A stretch of 64,000 bases of DNA from Anaerolineales bacterium (lineage in GTDB: Bacteria > Chloroflexota > Anaerolineae > Aggregatilineales > J027). The notes beneath the pieces were generated by a model. The model had not been told where the DNA came from. It saw nothing but the letters and a program-made list of their open reading frames with translations, and did no database searches. Location of the stretch: the NCBI GenBank assembly GCA_020634155.1, contig JACKCI010000001.1, positions 186,001-250,000 of the forward strand, in the 5' to 3' direction. Every line of letters begins with the position of its first letter. Position 1 is the first letter of the stretch. Below, in pieces: positions 34,452 through 42,907 of the stretch. The position numbers were made by a program, and so were the translations under genes.

Positions 34452-36071
34452 TTAGTCACCGACTCCGACAGTGGCGATGGCCCCTTCAGCGGGGATACCT
34501 TCTGTACCGAGGGCAGTAATCATACGGTTGAGCGCGGCAACATAGGCTTTGGCACTGGCAACCACAATATCGGTATCGGCTCCATAACCGCCGAAGGTCA
34601 GCGGCGATTCTTCGATAGTTGCGCCGGGAGTAATCCGCACCGTGACCTCGCCTAGGGCATTGATGCCTTCGGTGATGCTGTGAACGCTGTACTCCAACAA
34701 GACATTGGGCATATGGACGACGCTATCAATGGCTTGATAGGAGGCATCAACAGGGCCGGTCCCTACACAGGCCGCCACCGAGATGGTGCCGTCGGGATGC
34801 TCTACCTTCACCGTTGCAGTGGGTAGTCCCATCGTGCCACAGGCCACCTGTAAATCGAGCAACTTAAAGTATTCTTGTATGCCTTGGGCGGCATCATTCA
34901 TTAGAGCTTGCAAGTCAGCATCGGTCACAGTTTTCTTGGCGTCTGCTACTTCCTTGAAGCCAGCAAACACCCGCTTGAGGGTTTGGTCATCAATGTCATA
35001 ACCTAATTCCTGCAAACGTACCTTCAAGGCATGGCGACCACTGTGCTTACCTAACACCAACTGGCTGGCACTCAGACCCACTGACTGCGGGGTCATGATT
35101 TCATAGGTGCTTTTCTCTTTGAGGACGCCATCTTGATGGATACCAGCCTCATGAGCAAAAGCATTGGCCCCCACAATGGCCTTGTTGGGCTGGATAGGGA
35201 TACCAGTGTAGTTGCTAACCATGCGACTGGTGCGGGTGATTTGCTTGGTGTCGATATTGGTATGGAGATTGAACATACTAGAACGGGTGTGCAAGGCCAT
35301 CACAACTTCTTCTAAGGATGTGTTGCCTGCTCGCTCCCCGATGCCGTTGATGGTGACCTCAACTTGCCGCGCACCTGCCACAACGCCGGCCAGTGAGTTG
35401 GCTGTCGCTAGGCCGAGGTCATTATGGCAATGCACCGACCACACCACACCGCTGCCGACGCCTGCGCCGGGTGTTTCACGGATGAGCTTGGCAATCAAGG
35501 CCGCATACTCATCGGGCATGACATAGCCAACGGTGTCGGGGATGTTGAGGGTGGTCGCACCACATTCAACGGCAATCGCTAAGATGTTGACCAAAAAATC
35601 AGGGTCGCTTCGTCCGGCATCCATTGGGCTAAACTCGACATCATCGCAGAGCGAACTGGCTAGTGAGACCATCTCGCGCACGCGCTCTATGGCCTCGGCG
35701 CGGGTTAGGCGCATCTGATGCTCGAGGTGGATGTCGCTGGTACCGAGGAAGGTGTGGATGCGGGGCTTGGCAGCAACTTTGATACTCTCCCAGCAGGTGC
35801 GGATGTCGGATTCGACGGCGCGTGCCAAGCCACAAATCACTGGGCCATCAGGGGTGCCGACATCATGGGCAATGCGCTTGACAGCTTCAAAGTCATCTGG
35901 ACTGGCTGCCGGAAAGCCAGCCTCAATAATATCGACGCCCAATAGCTTTAACTGGCGGGCAATCTCCAGTTTTTCAGCACTAGTCAAGGTCGCGCCGGGT
36001 GATTGTTCACCATCGCGCAGGGTGGTATCAAAAATATGGACTACATCGCTAGATACGGTGTCGTTACTCAT
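34452..36071 (-). CDS. leuA: 2-isopropylmalate synthase
   Basis: A 539-residue enzyme for the first committed step of leucine synthesis (2-oxoisovalerate plus acetyl-CoA). Catalytic-domain motifs: HIFDTTLRDGEQSPGATLTSAEKLEIARQL, IIEAGFPAASPDDFEAV, SVHCHNDLGLATANSLAGV, TINGIGERAGNTSLEEV and HEAGIHQDGVL. The C-terminal regulatory domain (about 390-539) normally binds leucine for feedback inhibition. Length is in the usual 510-560 range. The gap to ilvC on the upstream side is 120 nt and holds no clear promoter or terminator. Confidence 0.96.
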   Translation of the reverse strand: MSNDTVSSDVVHIFDTTLRDGEQSPGATLTSAEKLEIARQLKLLGVDIIEAGFPAASPDDFEAVKRIAHDVGTPDGPVICGLARAVESDIRTCWESIKVAAKPRIHTFLGTSDIHLEHQMRLTRAEAIERVREMVSLASSLCDDVEFSPMDAGRSDPDFLVNILAIAVECGATTLNIPDTVGYVMPDEYAALIAKLIRETPGAGVGSGVVWSVHCHNDLGLATANSLAGVVAGARQVEVTINGIGERAGNTSLEEVVMALHTRSSMFNLHTNIDTKQITRTSRMVSNYTGIPIQPNKAIVGANAFAHEAGIHQDGVLKEKSTYEIMTPQSVGLSASQLVLGKHSGRHALKVRLQELGYDIDDQTLKRVFAGFKEVADAKKTVTDADLQALMNDAAQGIQEYFKLLDLQVACGTMGLPTATVKVEHPDGTISVAACVGTGPVDASYQAIDSVVHMPNVLLEYSVHSITEGINALGEVTVRITPGATIEESPLTFGGYGADTDIVVASAKAYVAALNRMITALGTEGIPAEGAIATVGVGD

Positions 36072-36191
36072 GATAGGGGTGATCCTTTATTGTCTAAAAA
36101 TCGATTAAATGGGTTGGTATTCATTGCAAGGTCACTAAGGCCATCATCGGACATAGAGAATCACCCCCTCTCCCTTAACTAATGGGTTAAT

Positions 36192-37193
36192 TTAGACTTC
36201 TTTGGCATTCAAGAACGGCATCATCTTGCGGAGGTCTTTGCCGACCTTTTCAATCAAATGGTCGTGTTCTTGCTGACGACGGGCATTGAACCAAGGACGA
36301 CCCTGTTTGTTTTCCTCAATCCACTTGCGGGCATATTCGCCGCTTTGAATATCGTGCAAGATGCCCGACATTTCCTCGCGGATGCTATCCGGTACAATGC
36401 GTTCGCCGGCGGTATAGCCCCCATGCTCGGCGGTGTCGCTGACGCTGTACCACATATAGGAGAGGCCGCCTTGATAGATTAAGTCCACAATCAACTTCAA
36501 TTCGTGCAAGCATTCAAAATAAGCAATTTCTGGCTGATAGCCCGCTTTGACTAAAGTCTCGAAGCTGGCGCGGATAAGACCAGAGACACCCCCACACAAG
36601 ATAACCTGCTCACCGAACAAGTCGGTCTCAGTCTCCTCAGCAAAAGTGGTTTGAATCACACCTGCACGGGTACAGCCAATCCCTCTGGCATAAGCCAGCG
36701 CGTTGGCGAGAGCATTGCCACTGGCGTCTTGCTCAACAGCCACCAACCCCGGCACACCACCCTCTTCTGTGAAAACCTCACGCACGCGATGACCGGGAGC
36801 CTTGGGGGCGACCATGCTGACATCGACATCCGCAGGTGGCTGGATTTGCCCAAAGCGGATGTTAAAGCCGTGCGCGAACATGAGGGTATTGCTAGGCACC
36901 AGATTGGGAGCAATGTGTTCAGCATAGACTTCACCCTGTTTGGTGTCGGGGATAAGTACCATGATGACATCAGCCCGCTTAGTTGCTTCTGCCACGCTGA
37001 GAACGGTCAGACCGTCGGCTTCAGCTTTGGCACGGCTGCTACTGCCATCATGAAGACCCACCACCACCGAGACACCACTATCTTTGAGGTTGAGAGCATG
37101 GGCATGACCTTGGCTGCCATAGCCAATAATCGCCACTGTTTTATTTGCCAAGAGGGAGAGATCAGCTTGTGAATCGTAGAACATCGTTGCCAT
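36192..37193 (-). CDS. ilvC: Ketol-acid reductoisomerase (class I)
   Basis: A 333-residue enzyme that isomerises and reduces acetolactate or acetohydroxybutyrate, in valine, leucine and isoleucine synthesis. The Rossmann motif is IIGYGSQGHAHALNLKDSG. The cofactor loop reads GLHDGSSSRAKAEADG, with Ser residues that usually point to NADPH. Metal and substrate sites: MVAPKAPGHRVREVF, EETETDLFGEQVILCGG, ECLHELKLIVDLIYQGG and MWYSVSDTAEHGG. Length is that of the short class I form. Confidence 0.97.
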   Translation of the reverse strand: MATMFYDSQADLSLLANKTVAIIGYGSQGHAHALNLKDSGVSVVVGLHDGSSSRAKAEADGLTVLSVAEATKRADVIMVLIPDTKQGEVYAEHIAPNLVPSNTLMFAHGFNIRFGQIQPPADVDVSMVAPKAPGHRVREVFTEEGGVPGLVAVEQDASGNALANALAYARGIGCTRAGVIQTTFAEETETDLFGEQVILCGGVSGLIRASFETLVKAGYQPEIAYFECLHELKLIVDLIYQGGLSYMWYSVSDTAEHGGYTAGERIVPDSIREEMSGILHDIQSGEYARKWIEENKQGRPWFNARRQQEHDHLIEKVGKDLRKMMPFLNAKEV

Positions 37194-37206
37194 GAGTTAA
37201 TTATCC

Positions 37207-37755
37207 TTAGTTAGAACTGCCGTTACGGGGAGCCGTAACGAACCGCTTAGATTTATAATCAGAACCTTGCATGTTTCGCACACCGCGTCCCATGCTGACC
37301 AAACCCGACCGCACCAACTCGACAATATCCAGTGGGCGGAGGGCATTAATAAACGCTTCAACGTTTTCCTCGGTACCCGTAAACTCGACAATGGTTACTT
37401 CGGGTCCAATATCGACAATCCGTGCCCCCATCTCATAACACAAATCGGTTAGGTTATTGCGGGCATAGGCGTCGGTGGTGCGAATCTTGGCGAGTACCAA
37501 GTCGCGGTCTACGGTCGGAATATCAGTGACATCTTGTACCTCAATGACATCAACCAGCTTGTAGAGGTTGACCGCCAATAACTTGGCTTGGAACGGCTCA
37601 CCCTCCATCACAATTGTGATACGTGATATGTCGGGGTTATGGGTGCGCCCAACCGTGAGACTGTCCATGTTGTAATTGCGGCGGCGGAATAGACTGACCA
37701 CTCGATTCAGCACCCCCGGCTTATTTTCGACCAAACATATCAATGTGTTTTTCAT
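37207..37755 (-). CDS. ilvN: Acetolactate synthase small (regulatory) subunit
   Basis: A 182-residue regulatory subunit that confers valine feedback on IlvB. The N-terminal ACT domain is clear (TLICLVENKPGVLNRVVSLFRRRNYNMDSLTVG, then ISRITIVMEG), and the second domain ends with ELVRSGLVSMGRG, a family signature. It begins 9 nt after the ilvB stop and precedes ilvC by 13 nt. Confidence 0.96.
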   Translation of the reverse strand: MKNTLICLVENKPGVLNRVVSLFRRRNYNMDSLTVGRTHNPDISRITIVMEGEPFQAKLLAVNLYKLVDVIEVQDVTDIPTVDRDLVLAKIRTTDAYARNNLTDLCYEMGARIVDIGPEVTIVEFTGTEENVEAFINALRPLDIVELVRSGLVSMGRGVRNMQGSDYKSKRFVTAPRNGSSN

Positions 37756-37764
37756 GGAATCTCC

Positions 37765-39504
37765 TTAAACGGCGTTTGGATTGTCAAAATCTTGGCTAAC
37801 TTCGGCAGCGTAGTGAGGACGGCGAATCATATCGTGCAAGTCGGCACCGGCGGGTACCATCGGATACACAATATCGTCTTTTTCCACCACAAACTCAATC
37901 AAGGACGGTCCCTCAATGCTGCGTGACCATTCAACTGCTTCTTGGATTTCAGCGCGGCTGGTCACACGGCGGGCAGGAATACCATAAGCCTCCGCCAGTT
38001 TCACAAAATCAGGGTTAACCAAGGGGGTCGCCTTGTAACGGCGCTCATAGAAAAATTCTTGCCATTGGCGCACCATGCCTAGAAAGGAGTTATTCACAAT
38101 AGCGATATTGATGTTGATATTCTCTTGGCGGGCGGTGGCGAGTTCGCAGAGTGTCATCTGGAAACCCCCGTCACCGGAAATCGACCATACTTCTTCATTT
38201 GGTCGGGCAAACTTAGCCCCAATCGCAGATGGCATACCAAAGCCCATCGTTCCCAAGCCACCGCTGGTTAACATCGTCTGAGGGCGGGTATGAGGATAGT
38301 ATTGGGCCTCTAGCATTTGGTGCTGTCCAACATCGGTAACCGTTAGAGCTTCACCTTTGGTGTAGGTGAACAGGTCGGCAATCACCTGCGCCGCCCAAAG
38401 TTTGCCGTCTGGACGTTCTGCAAGTTGTTGTAAAATATCGCGCTGGTTGCCGTCCTCTTGCCATTCACGGATTTGGGCAATCCACCCCTGATGCTGCCCC
38501 GTCTTCAACTTGGGAAGTAATTGTTGGAGCACTGTTTTCAGGTCACCCCAGATGCCGACATCCACACGGACGTTCTTGTTAATCTCGCTGGGGTCGATGT
38601 CGATGTGAATTTTCTTGGAGTGCGGGGAGTAGGTTTTGATATTGCCTGTCACACGGTCATCAAAACGCATGCCAAAAGCCAGTAATAGGTCAGCTTGTTG
38701 GATGGCGTGGTTACACGCGGCTTCCCCGTGCATGCCCATCATGCCTAGCGCCAGCGGATGATTTTCAGGAAAGCCACCTTTACCAAGCAACGTTAGGGCT
38801 ACTGGAGTCTGTGTAATTTCTACGAATTGGCGCAATTCATGAACCGCACCCGCCATGACGACACCATGCCCCGCGAGGATAACTGGACGTTCTGCCTCAT
38901 GAATTAGTTTGAGTGCTGCTTCAATTTCGGTATAGTGTGCCGCGCCCGGTAGATGATACCCCGGCAATTGGATAGGGTGATTGGGGTAGTAAAACTCGGT
39001 GGTAGCATTTTGGACATCTTTCGGAATATCGACCAAAACAGGGCCGGGGCGACCTGTGCGGGCAATATGGAAAGCCTCGCGGATGGTCTCAGCCAAATCT
39101 TCAACCCGTGTCACCAGATAGTTGTGCTTGGTGACGGGTAAGGTACAACCAGTCACATCGGTTTCTTGGAATGCATCACTACCAATAGCTGAGGTTGGTA
39201 CCTGACCCGTGATGACGACCATTGGCGTGGAGTCCATCATCGCGGTTGCCATCCCTGTAATCATGTTCGTTGCACCGGGGCCGCTGGTACCAACCGCGAC
39301 GCCTACCTGACCACTGGCACGCGCATAGCCGTCCGCCATATGGGTTGCCCCTTGCTCGTGTCGCACCAACACATGATGCAATTGAGGATATTTGTTGAGG
39401 GCATCATAGGCGGGCAGAATTGCACCCCCGGGGTACCCAAAGACCACCTCAACCCCTTCTTTTAATAAACATTCCCAAATAATTTCAGCACCCGTGAGTT
39501 GCAT
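37765..39504 (-). CDS. ilvB: Acetolactate synthase large (catalytic) subunit
   Basis: A 579-residue ThDP- and FAD-dependent enzyme that joins two pyruvates, or pyruvate and 2-oxobutyrate. Motifs: VEVVFGYPGGAILPAYDAL with HEQGATHMADGYARASG (catalytic Glu region), VGVAVGTSGPGATNMITGMATA, FQETDVTGCTLPVTKHNYLV and the ThDP motif SISGDGGFQMTLCELATA ending in IVNNSFLGMVRQWQ. Length is typical. It follows ilvD by 27 nt and precedes ilvN by 9 nt. Confidence 0.97.
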   Translation of the reverse strand: MQLTGAEIIWECLLKEGVEVVFGYPGGAILPAYDALNKYPQLHHVLVRHEQGATHMADGYARASGQVGVAVGTSGPGATNMITGMATAMMDSTPMVVITGQVPTSAIGSDAFQETDVTGCTLPVTKHNYLVTRVEDLAETIREAFHIARTGRPGPVLVDIPKDVQNATTEFYYPNHPIQLPGYHLPGAAHYTEIEAALKLIHEAERPVILAGHGVVMAGAVHELRQFVEITQTPVALTLLGKGGFPENHPLALGMMGMHGEAACNHAIQQADLLLAFGMRFDDRVTGNIKTYSPHSKKIHIDIDPSEINKNVRVDVGIWGDLKTVLQQLLPKLKTGQHQGWIAQIREWQEDGNQRDILQQLAERPDGKLWAAQVIADLFTYTKGEALTVTDVGQHQMLEAQYYPHTRPQTMLTSGGLGTMGFGMPSAIGAKFARPNEEVWSISGDGGFQMTLCELATARQENININIAIVNNSFLGMVRQWQEFFYERRYKATPLVNPDFVKLAEAYGIPARRVTSRAEIQEAVEWSRSIEGPSLIEFVVEKDDIVYPMVPAGADLHDMIRRPHYAAEVSQDFDNPNAV

Positions 39505-39531
39505 TTGTTGTTCCCTTTGATAATGACTGGA

Positions 39532-41214
39532 TTAATCGAGAAACACAGCGCCAGTATTGGCACTACTAACGAGCTTGGCGTATCGCTTGAGCCACCGCCC
39601 CCGTATTTCAGGATGATGCGGAGGAACTTGCGCCAACCGTTGAGCGATTTCCTCATTGGACAACTCAACGTTAAGCGTGCGGGCAGCTAAATCAACGTGG
39701 ATAATGTCCCCATTGTTCAGTGCAGCGATAGGGCCACCTGCTGCCGCCTCTGGACTCACATGTCCAATGCAGGCCCCGCGTGTACCACCTGAAAACCGAC
39801 CATCGGTGATAAGAGCAACACTGTCACCTAAGCCCATGCCCATAATCTGGCTGGTAGGCGCTAACATCTCTTGCATACCGGGGCCGCCCTGTGGCCCTTC
39901 ATAGCGAATAACCACCACATCGCCCGCCTGCACTTCACCACTGAGAATGCCGCGTACTGCTGCCTCTTGTCCCTCATAGATACGCGCAGGGCCGCTGTGC
40001 AGCCACATCTTAGAAGAGACCGCCGCCGTCTTGACCACTGCACCATCGGGCGCGAGATTGCCAAACAGAATTGCCAAACCACCGCGCTCAGTATAGGGGT
40101 CATCAATCGGACGGATGACGGCTTGCTCCTGCACGGGCTTATCCGCCACATTCTCGGCAAGTGTTTTGCCAGTCACCGTAATGCGATTAGGATGTAGAGC
40201 GCCGTCTTTCTTGCTGAGTTCATTCAAGATGGCTGGCACGCCACCCGCACGGTGGACATCTTCCATGTGCCACTGCACTGTCTCACTCACACGGGCTGGA
40301 CTGACTTTGCAGATATGGGGGACGCGCTCGGCAACCGTGTTGATGCGGGCGAGGGGATATTCCACACCAGCCTCATACGCAAGCGCTAAGGTGTGCAAAA
40401 CCGTGTTGGTGCTACCCCCCATTGCCATATCCAGCGCAAAGGCGTCGTCGATAGCCTCGGCTGTCACGATTTGCCGAATGGTGATGTTTTCTTGAATGAG
40501 ATGCATCAGAGCATTGGCGGCATCACATGCTAGTTGGTCACGCTCTGGGGTATTGGCGAGCATACTACCGTTGTAGGGGAGAGCAACACCGAGGGCTTCA
40601 CACAAACAGTTCATGCTATTGGCGGTGAACATCCCACTACAGGAACCACAACTGGGGCAGCCGTAGTCTTCTAGCAGCTTCAATTCGTCATCATCAATAC
40701 GGCCTGCTTGATAAGCGCCGACACCCTCAAAAACTGTGATGAGGTCAACCTTGCGCCCGTCAGGGGTTTTGCCTGCTGCCATTGGCCCACCACTGATGAA
40801 TACCGTCGGCAAATCAACCCGCATGGCCCCCATCAACATCCCCGGCACAATCTTGTCGCAATTGGGGATACAAATGAGGCCATCAAAAGCATGGGCGCTC
40901 ACGACCGTCTCAAGGCTATCCGCAATAAGTTCGCGGCTGGGCAAACTATACTTCATCCCGTAATGGCCCATAGCAATGCCGTCATCCACGCCGATGGTGT
41001 TGAACTCGAAGGGGACACCGCCCGCATCCCGAATCGCTTTTTTGATGACTTGCCCAAAGCGCTGTAGATGAACATGTCCCGGAATAATGTCGATGTAGCT
41101 GTTGCAAACCGCAATAAACGGTTTACCCATATCTTCGTCAGTGACACCTGTGGCCTTGAGCAGGCTCCGATGAGGGGCACGCTCAAAGCCTTTCTTAATC
41201 AGATCAGAACGCAT
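39532..41214 (-). CDS. ilvD: Dihydroxy-acid dehydratase
   Basis: A 560-residue iron-sulfur dehydratase for the third common step of valine and isoleucine synthesis. Cluster Cys are in VCNSYID, IPNCDKIVPGMLMGA and CPSCGSCSGMFTANSMNCL. Other blocks: GMKYSLPSRELIADS, AMGGSTNTVLHTLALA, YEGPQGGPGMQEML and ITDGRFSGGTRGACIGHVSPEA. ATG 41214 is chosen because AGGA lies 10 nt upstream; the in-frame TTG 41223 is too close to it. It is the first structural gene of the operon, behind an attenuator. Confidence 0.96.
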   Translation of the reverse strand: MRSDLIKKGFERAPHRSLLKATGVTDEDMGKPFIAVCNSYIDIIPGHVHLQRFGQVIKKAIRDAGGVPFEFNTIGVDDGIAMGHYGMKYSLPSRELIADSLETVVSAHAFDGLICIPNCDKIVPGMLMGAMRVDLPTVFISGGPMAAGKTPDGRKVDLITVFEGVGAYQAGRIDDDELKLLEDYGCPSCGSCSGMFTANSMNCLCEALGVALPYNGSMLANTPERDQLACDAANALMHLIQENITIRQIVTAEAIDDAFALDMAMGGSTNTVLHTLALAYEAGVEYPLARINTVAERVPHICKVSPARVSETVQWHMEDVHRAGGVPAILNELSKKDGALHPNRITVTGKTLAENVADKPVQEQAVIRPIDDPYTERGGLAILFGNLAPDGAVVKTAAVSSKMWLHSGPARIYEGQEAAVRGILSGEVQAGDVVVIRYEGPQGGPGMQEMLAPTSQIMGMGLGDSVALITDGRFSGGTRGACIGHVSPEAAAGGPIAALNNGDIIHVDLAARTLNVELSNEEIAQRLAQVPPHHPEIRGRWLKRYAKLVSSANTGAVFLD

Positions 41215-41226
41215 AGCTCTCAATTC

Positions 41227-41409
41227 CTAACTGCGATGGGTGAGATTAAAAATTTGATTGAGTGCATCAGTTGTAGGGTTTTGTTGTTCAGAATCGGTAG
41301 GAGGGGAAGTATAAGTACCTTGGGAATGGACGGGACTAGATTGGAAGCAATCCGTCCATGGACTGGTTGGCGTTGTAGCTCGCTCGGATGGTTTGGTTTT
41401 AGGTGACAT
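41227..41409 (-). CDS. Small ORF between attenuator and ilvD, 60 aa
   Basis: AGGAG lies 7 nt before the ATG at 41409, a strong ribosome binding site. The 60-residue product is hydrophilic, very rich in Ser, Thr, Pro and Gln (SERATTPTSPW, GTYTSPPTDSEQQNPTTDAL), with one Cys and no known domain. It ends 12 nt before the ilvD start. It is in the readthrough part of the leader transcript, after the terminator. It could be a small disordered protein or a translated spacer that couples into ilvD. Function unknown. Confidence 0.5.
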   Translation of the reverse strand: MSPKTKPSERATTPTSPWTDCFQSSPVHSQGTYTSPPTDSEQQNPTTDALNQIFNLTHRS

Positions 41410-41455
41410 AATTAGCTCCTGTTGTGATAACTGCTTGTGTATATGGAAACAAAAA

Positions 41456-41483
41456 CCCCGCTTGGGTGGTACTTCAAGCGGGG
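41456..41483 (-). terminator. Attenuator terminator of the ilv-leu operon
   Basis: On the minus strand CCCCGCTTG (41483-41475 side) and CAAGCGGGG (41464-41456 side) form a 9-bp GC-rich stem with a 10-nt loop, followed by TTTTTGTTT. It lies 30 nt after the leader-peptide stop and 46 nt before the next ORF, so it can end transcription before ilvD. Confidence 0.88.
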
Positions 41484-41554
41484 GTTCGGTTTCTGATTAG
41501 GGTTGTTACTGTCTTACGCGCTACCCTTTATCACCGTGCGGCCTGAAGCACCAC
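41466..41554 (-). promoter_or_regulatory. Candidate antiterminator pairing in the ilv leader
   Basis: GTGGTGCTTCAGGC (minus strand, 41554-41541) can pair over 14 bp with GCTTGAAGTACCAC (41479-41466), with two G-U pairs. The second segment includes the last 5 nt of the terminator 5' arm and most of its loop, so the two structures exclude each other. A further hairpin, CTCCTCGTCGTA (41585-41574) with TACGACTGAGGAG (41568-41556), has 12 bp and one bulge and overlaps the Leu-Leu-Val-Val-Leu-Leu codons of the leader peptide. Confidence 0.7.
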
Positions 41555-41633
41555 TCTCCTCAGTCGTAAGAAGTACGACGAGGAGGCTGATAATGGCGAT
41601 AATAAGGATAGATACGACAGCAATCAAAGACAT
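41514..41633 (-). CDS. ilvL: Branched-chain amino acid leader peptide, 39 aa
   Basis: The ORF starts at ATG 41633 with AGGG 6 nt upstream and stops at TAA 41516-41514. The product begins MSLIAVVSILII, continues AIISLLVVLL and ends TTEESGASGRTVIKGSA. Of the first 22 residues, 6 are Ile, 6 Leu and 4 Val. This is the pattern of regulatory leader peptides such as IlvL of enteric bacteria: scarcity of charged Ile, Leu or Val tRNA would stall the ribosome and change folding of the following RNA. It is too short for usual gene-length cut-offs. The symbol is given by analogy; sequence homology to enteric IlvL is not implied. Confidence 0.85.
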   Translation of the reverse strand: MSLIAVVSILIIAIISLLVVLLTTEESGASGRTVIKGSA

Positions 41634-41662
41634 GAAATTCCCTAGTTGTTATGCTTGTTAAA

Positions 41663-41691
41663 AAGATACGGTGAAAAGTTGATTACGTCAA
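41663..41691 (-). promoter_or_regulatory. Promoter of the ilv-leu operon
   Basis: On the minus strand TTGACG (41691-41686) and TATCTT (41668-41663) are separated by 17 nt. Transcription would start near 41656, about 23 nt before the leader-peptide ATG. Confidence 0.7.
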
Positions 41692-41842
41692 CCAACTACT
41701 TTTGTGCATTTCCACCAAGTCTTCAACCATGCCTTTACATTTAAAAGCATTGGGATGAAAACACTTTCGATATCTTCAGAATAGGTATAGTCAATGCAAG
41801 ATTATCGCTCGACGCGATGTTTTCTTAACAATTTACTGACAA
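41692..41842. other. Spacer between the mnh and ilv operons
   Basis: This AT-rich stretch holds no ORF that I can support. A short hairpin, ATCGC-GTCGA-GCGAT on the minus strand (about 41804-41818), lies 25 nt past the mnhG stop. It may help end the mnh transcript, but its stem is only 5 bp. Confidence 0.3.
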
Positions 41843-42196
41843 TTATGACTCAATGGCTTTGTGAGTTTGGACATCATACATCCCCTGTAACTCGTTGATA
41901 TGAGTCTTGGGATCCAATTTAGCTTCGCCTCGGTAGGCAGCCCTGCCAATCATATGAGCAGAGACAGGTGCTGTTAAGAAAATGAATGCAATGATAAGCA
42001 CGGCCCTGACCAAGACTATCGTTGTCTCGAAGTGGAACACCGCCCCCAGCAAAATAAGACCTGTGCCCAATGTGGCGGCTTTGGTACTCGCTGACATACG
42101 AAGGAATAAATCAGGCATACGGACAATGCCCACCCCTGCAATGAGAAGTAATATGCTACCGAAAATCAGAAATGTACCGCTAATTATGGGCATCAT
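41843..42196 (-). CDS. mnhG: Na+/H+ antiporter subunit G (Mrp/Mnh)
   Basis: A 117-residue membrane subunit with three hydrophobic segments: MMPIISGTFLIFGSILLLIAGVG, STKAATLGTGLILLGAVF and VLVRAVLIIAFIFLTAPVSAHMIGRAAY. All are typical of MnhG/PhaG. Start ATG 42196 (or 42193) matches family length. The frame stays open to 42271, but that would run far into mnhF. The overlap with mnhF is 17 nt. The C-terminal tail (KLDPKTHINELQGMYDVQ) is cytoplasmic. It is the last gene of the operon. Confidence 0.92.
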   Translation of the reverse strand: MMPIISGTFLIFGSILLLIAGVGIVRMPDLFLRMSASTKAATLGTGLILLGAVFHFETTIVLVRAVLIIAFIFLTAPVSAHMIGRAAYRGEAKLDPKTHINELQGMYDVQTHKAIES

Positions 42197-42443
42197 GGGT
42201 TCTTCGCTCCAGATAAAACGCAAATGCGATGGTTCCAAGAAAGGAGATGAGCGCAAGCACAATAGCGACATCTAGAAACACCACTTGATCTGTCAAAATA
42301 GCATAAGCAGTGATGAGACTAATGCCTAACGTTGTGATGAAATCAAGCGCGACCACACGATCCGCTTGATGTGGGCCACGGTATAGGCGAATAAAACCAA
42401 GTATCATAGCAGCAACCAACACCGCAACGATGGCATTTATCAT
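42180..42443 (-). CDS. mnhF: Na+/H+ antiporter subunit F (Mrp/Mnh)
   Basis: An 87-residue membrane subunit with three helices. The family block FIRLYRGPHQADRVVALDFITTLGISLITAYAI is clear, followed by FLDVAIVLALISFLGTIAFA. The ATG at 42443 overlaps the mnhE stop by 4 nt. Confidence 0.94.
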   Translation of the reverse strand: MINAIVAVLVAAMILGFIRLYRGPHQADRVVALDFITTLGISLITAYAILTDQVVFLDVAIVLALISFLGTIAFAFYLERRTHDAHN

Positions 42444-42907
42444 TTCAATAGCTCCTGTATCCGTCGCTCAAAGCCCTGCTTAATCTGCCTCCGAAAAACA
42501 TCTGGGTCATCCACATACATGGTATGCACATATAGAGCGCTTTTATCTGGAGTTATTTCTAATGAAAGCGTTCCGGGTGTCAAGGTGATGAGATTCGCCA
42601 ACAAGGTAATACCCAGTTCGGATTGAATGTCTAGAGGAATTTCCACAATCCCCGGTCGAATATACAATCTGGGAGTAATAACCTCAATTGCTACCCGAAT
42701 ATTGGCGACAACCAACTCCGCTAAAAAGAACCCCACAAAGAGAATAATCTGTGGTAGCTTGCGTGAGTAACGTCCTGTGCCGTTGGATGCCACTGCGATA
42801 ACAACATAGCCGATGATAAAACCCGCAAAAAAATTGGTCGGATTATACGAGTCCGTTAATGTTACCCAGACTAACGCAAGGATGATATTCAATAAAAAGG
42901 AACTCAT
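42440..42907 (-). CDS. mnhE: Na+/H+ antiporter subunit E (Mrp/Mnh)
   Basis: A 155-residue membrane subunit. Two or three N-terminal helices (LLNIILALVWVTLTDSYNPTNFFAGFIIGYVVI) are followed by FLAELVVANIRVAIEVITP and the conserved soluble part ITLLANLITLTPGTLSLEITPDKSALYVHTM, a hallmark of MnhE. It overlaps mnhD and mnhF by 4 nt each. Confidence 0.95.
   Translation of the reverse strand: MSSFLLNIILALVWVTLTDSYNPTNFFAGFIIGYVVIAVASNGTGRYSRKLPQIILFVGFFLAELVVANIRVAIEVITPRLYIRPGIVEIPLDIQSELGITLLANLITLTPGTLSLEITPDKSALYVHTMYVDDPDVFRRQIKQGFERRIQELLK

Noticed and set aside
36258..37172. ORFs on the plus strand opposite ilvC and other biosynthetic genes
   Set aside because: They are antisense to strongly conserved enzymes and lack ribosome binding sites and recognisable domains.
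41410..41640. T-box riboswitch before ilvD
   Set aside because: No T-box consensus or specifier loop is seen; the Ile/Leu/Val-rich ORF explains the region better.
42197..42271. Extended N-terminus of MnhG
   Set aside because: It would run about 90 nt into mnhF and add a non-family segment; ATG 42196 gives the normal length.
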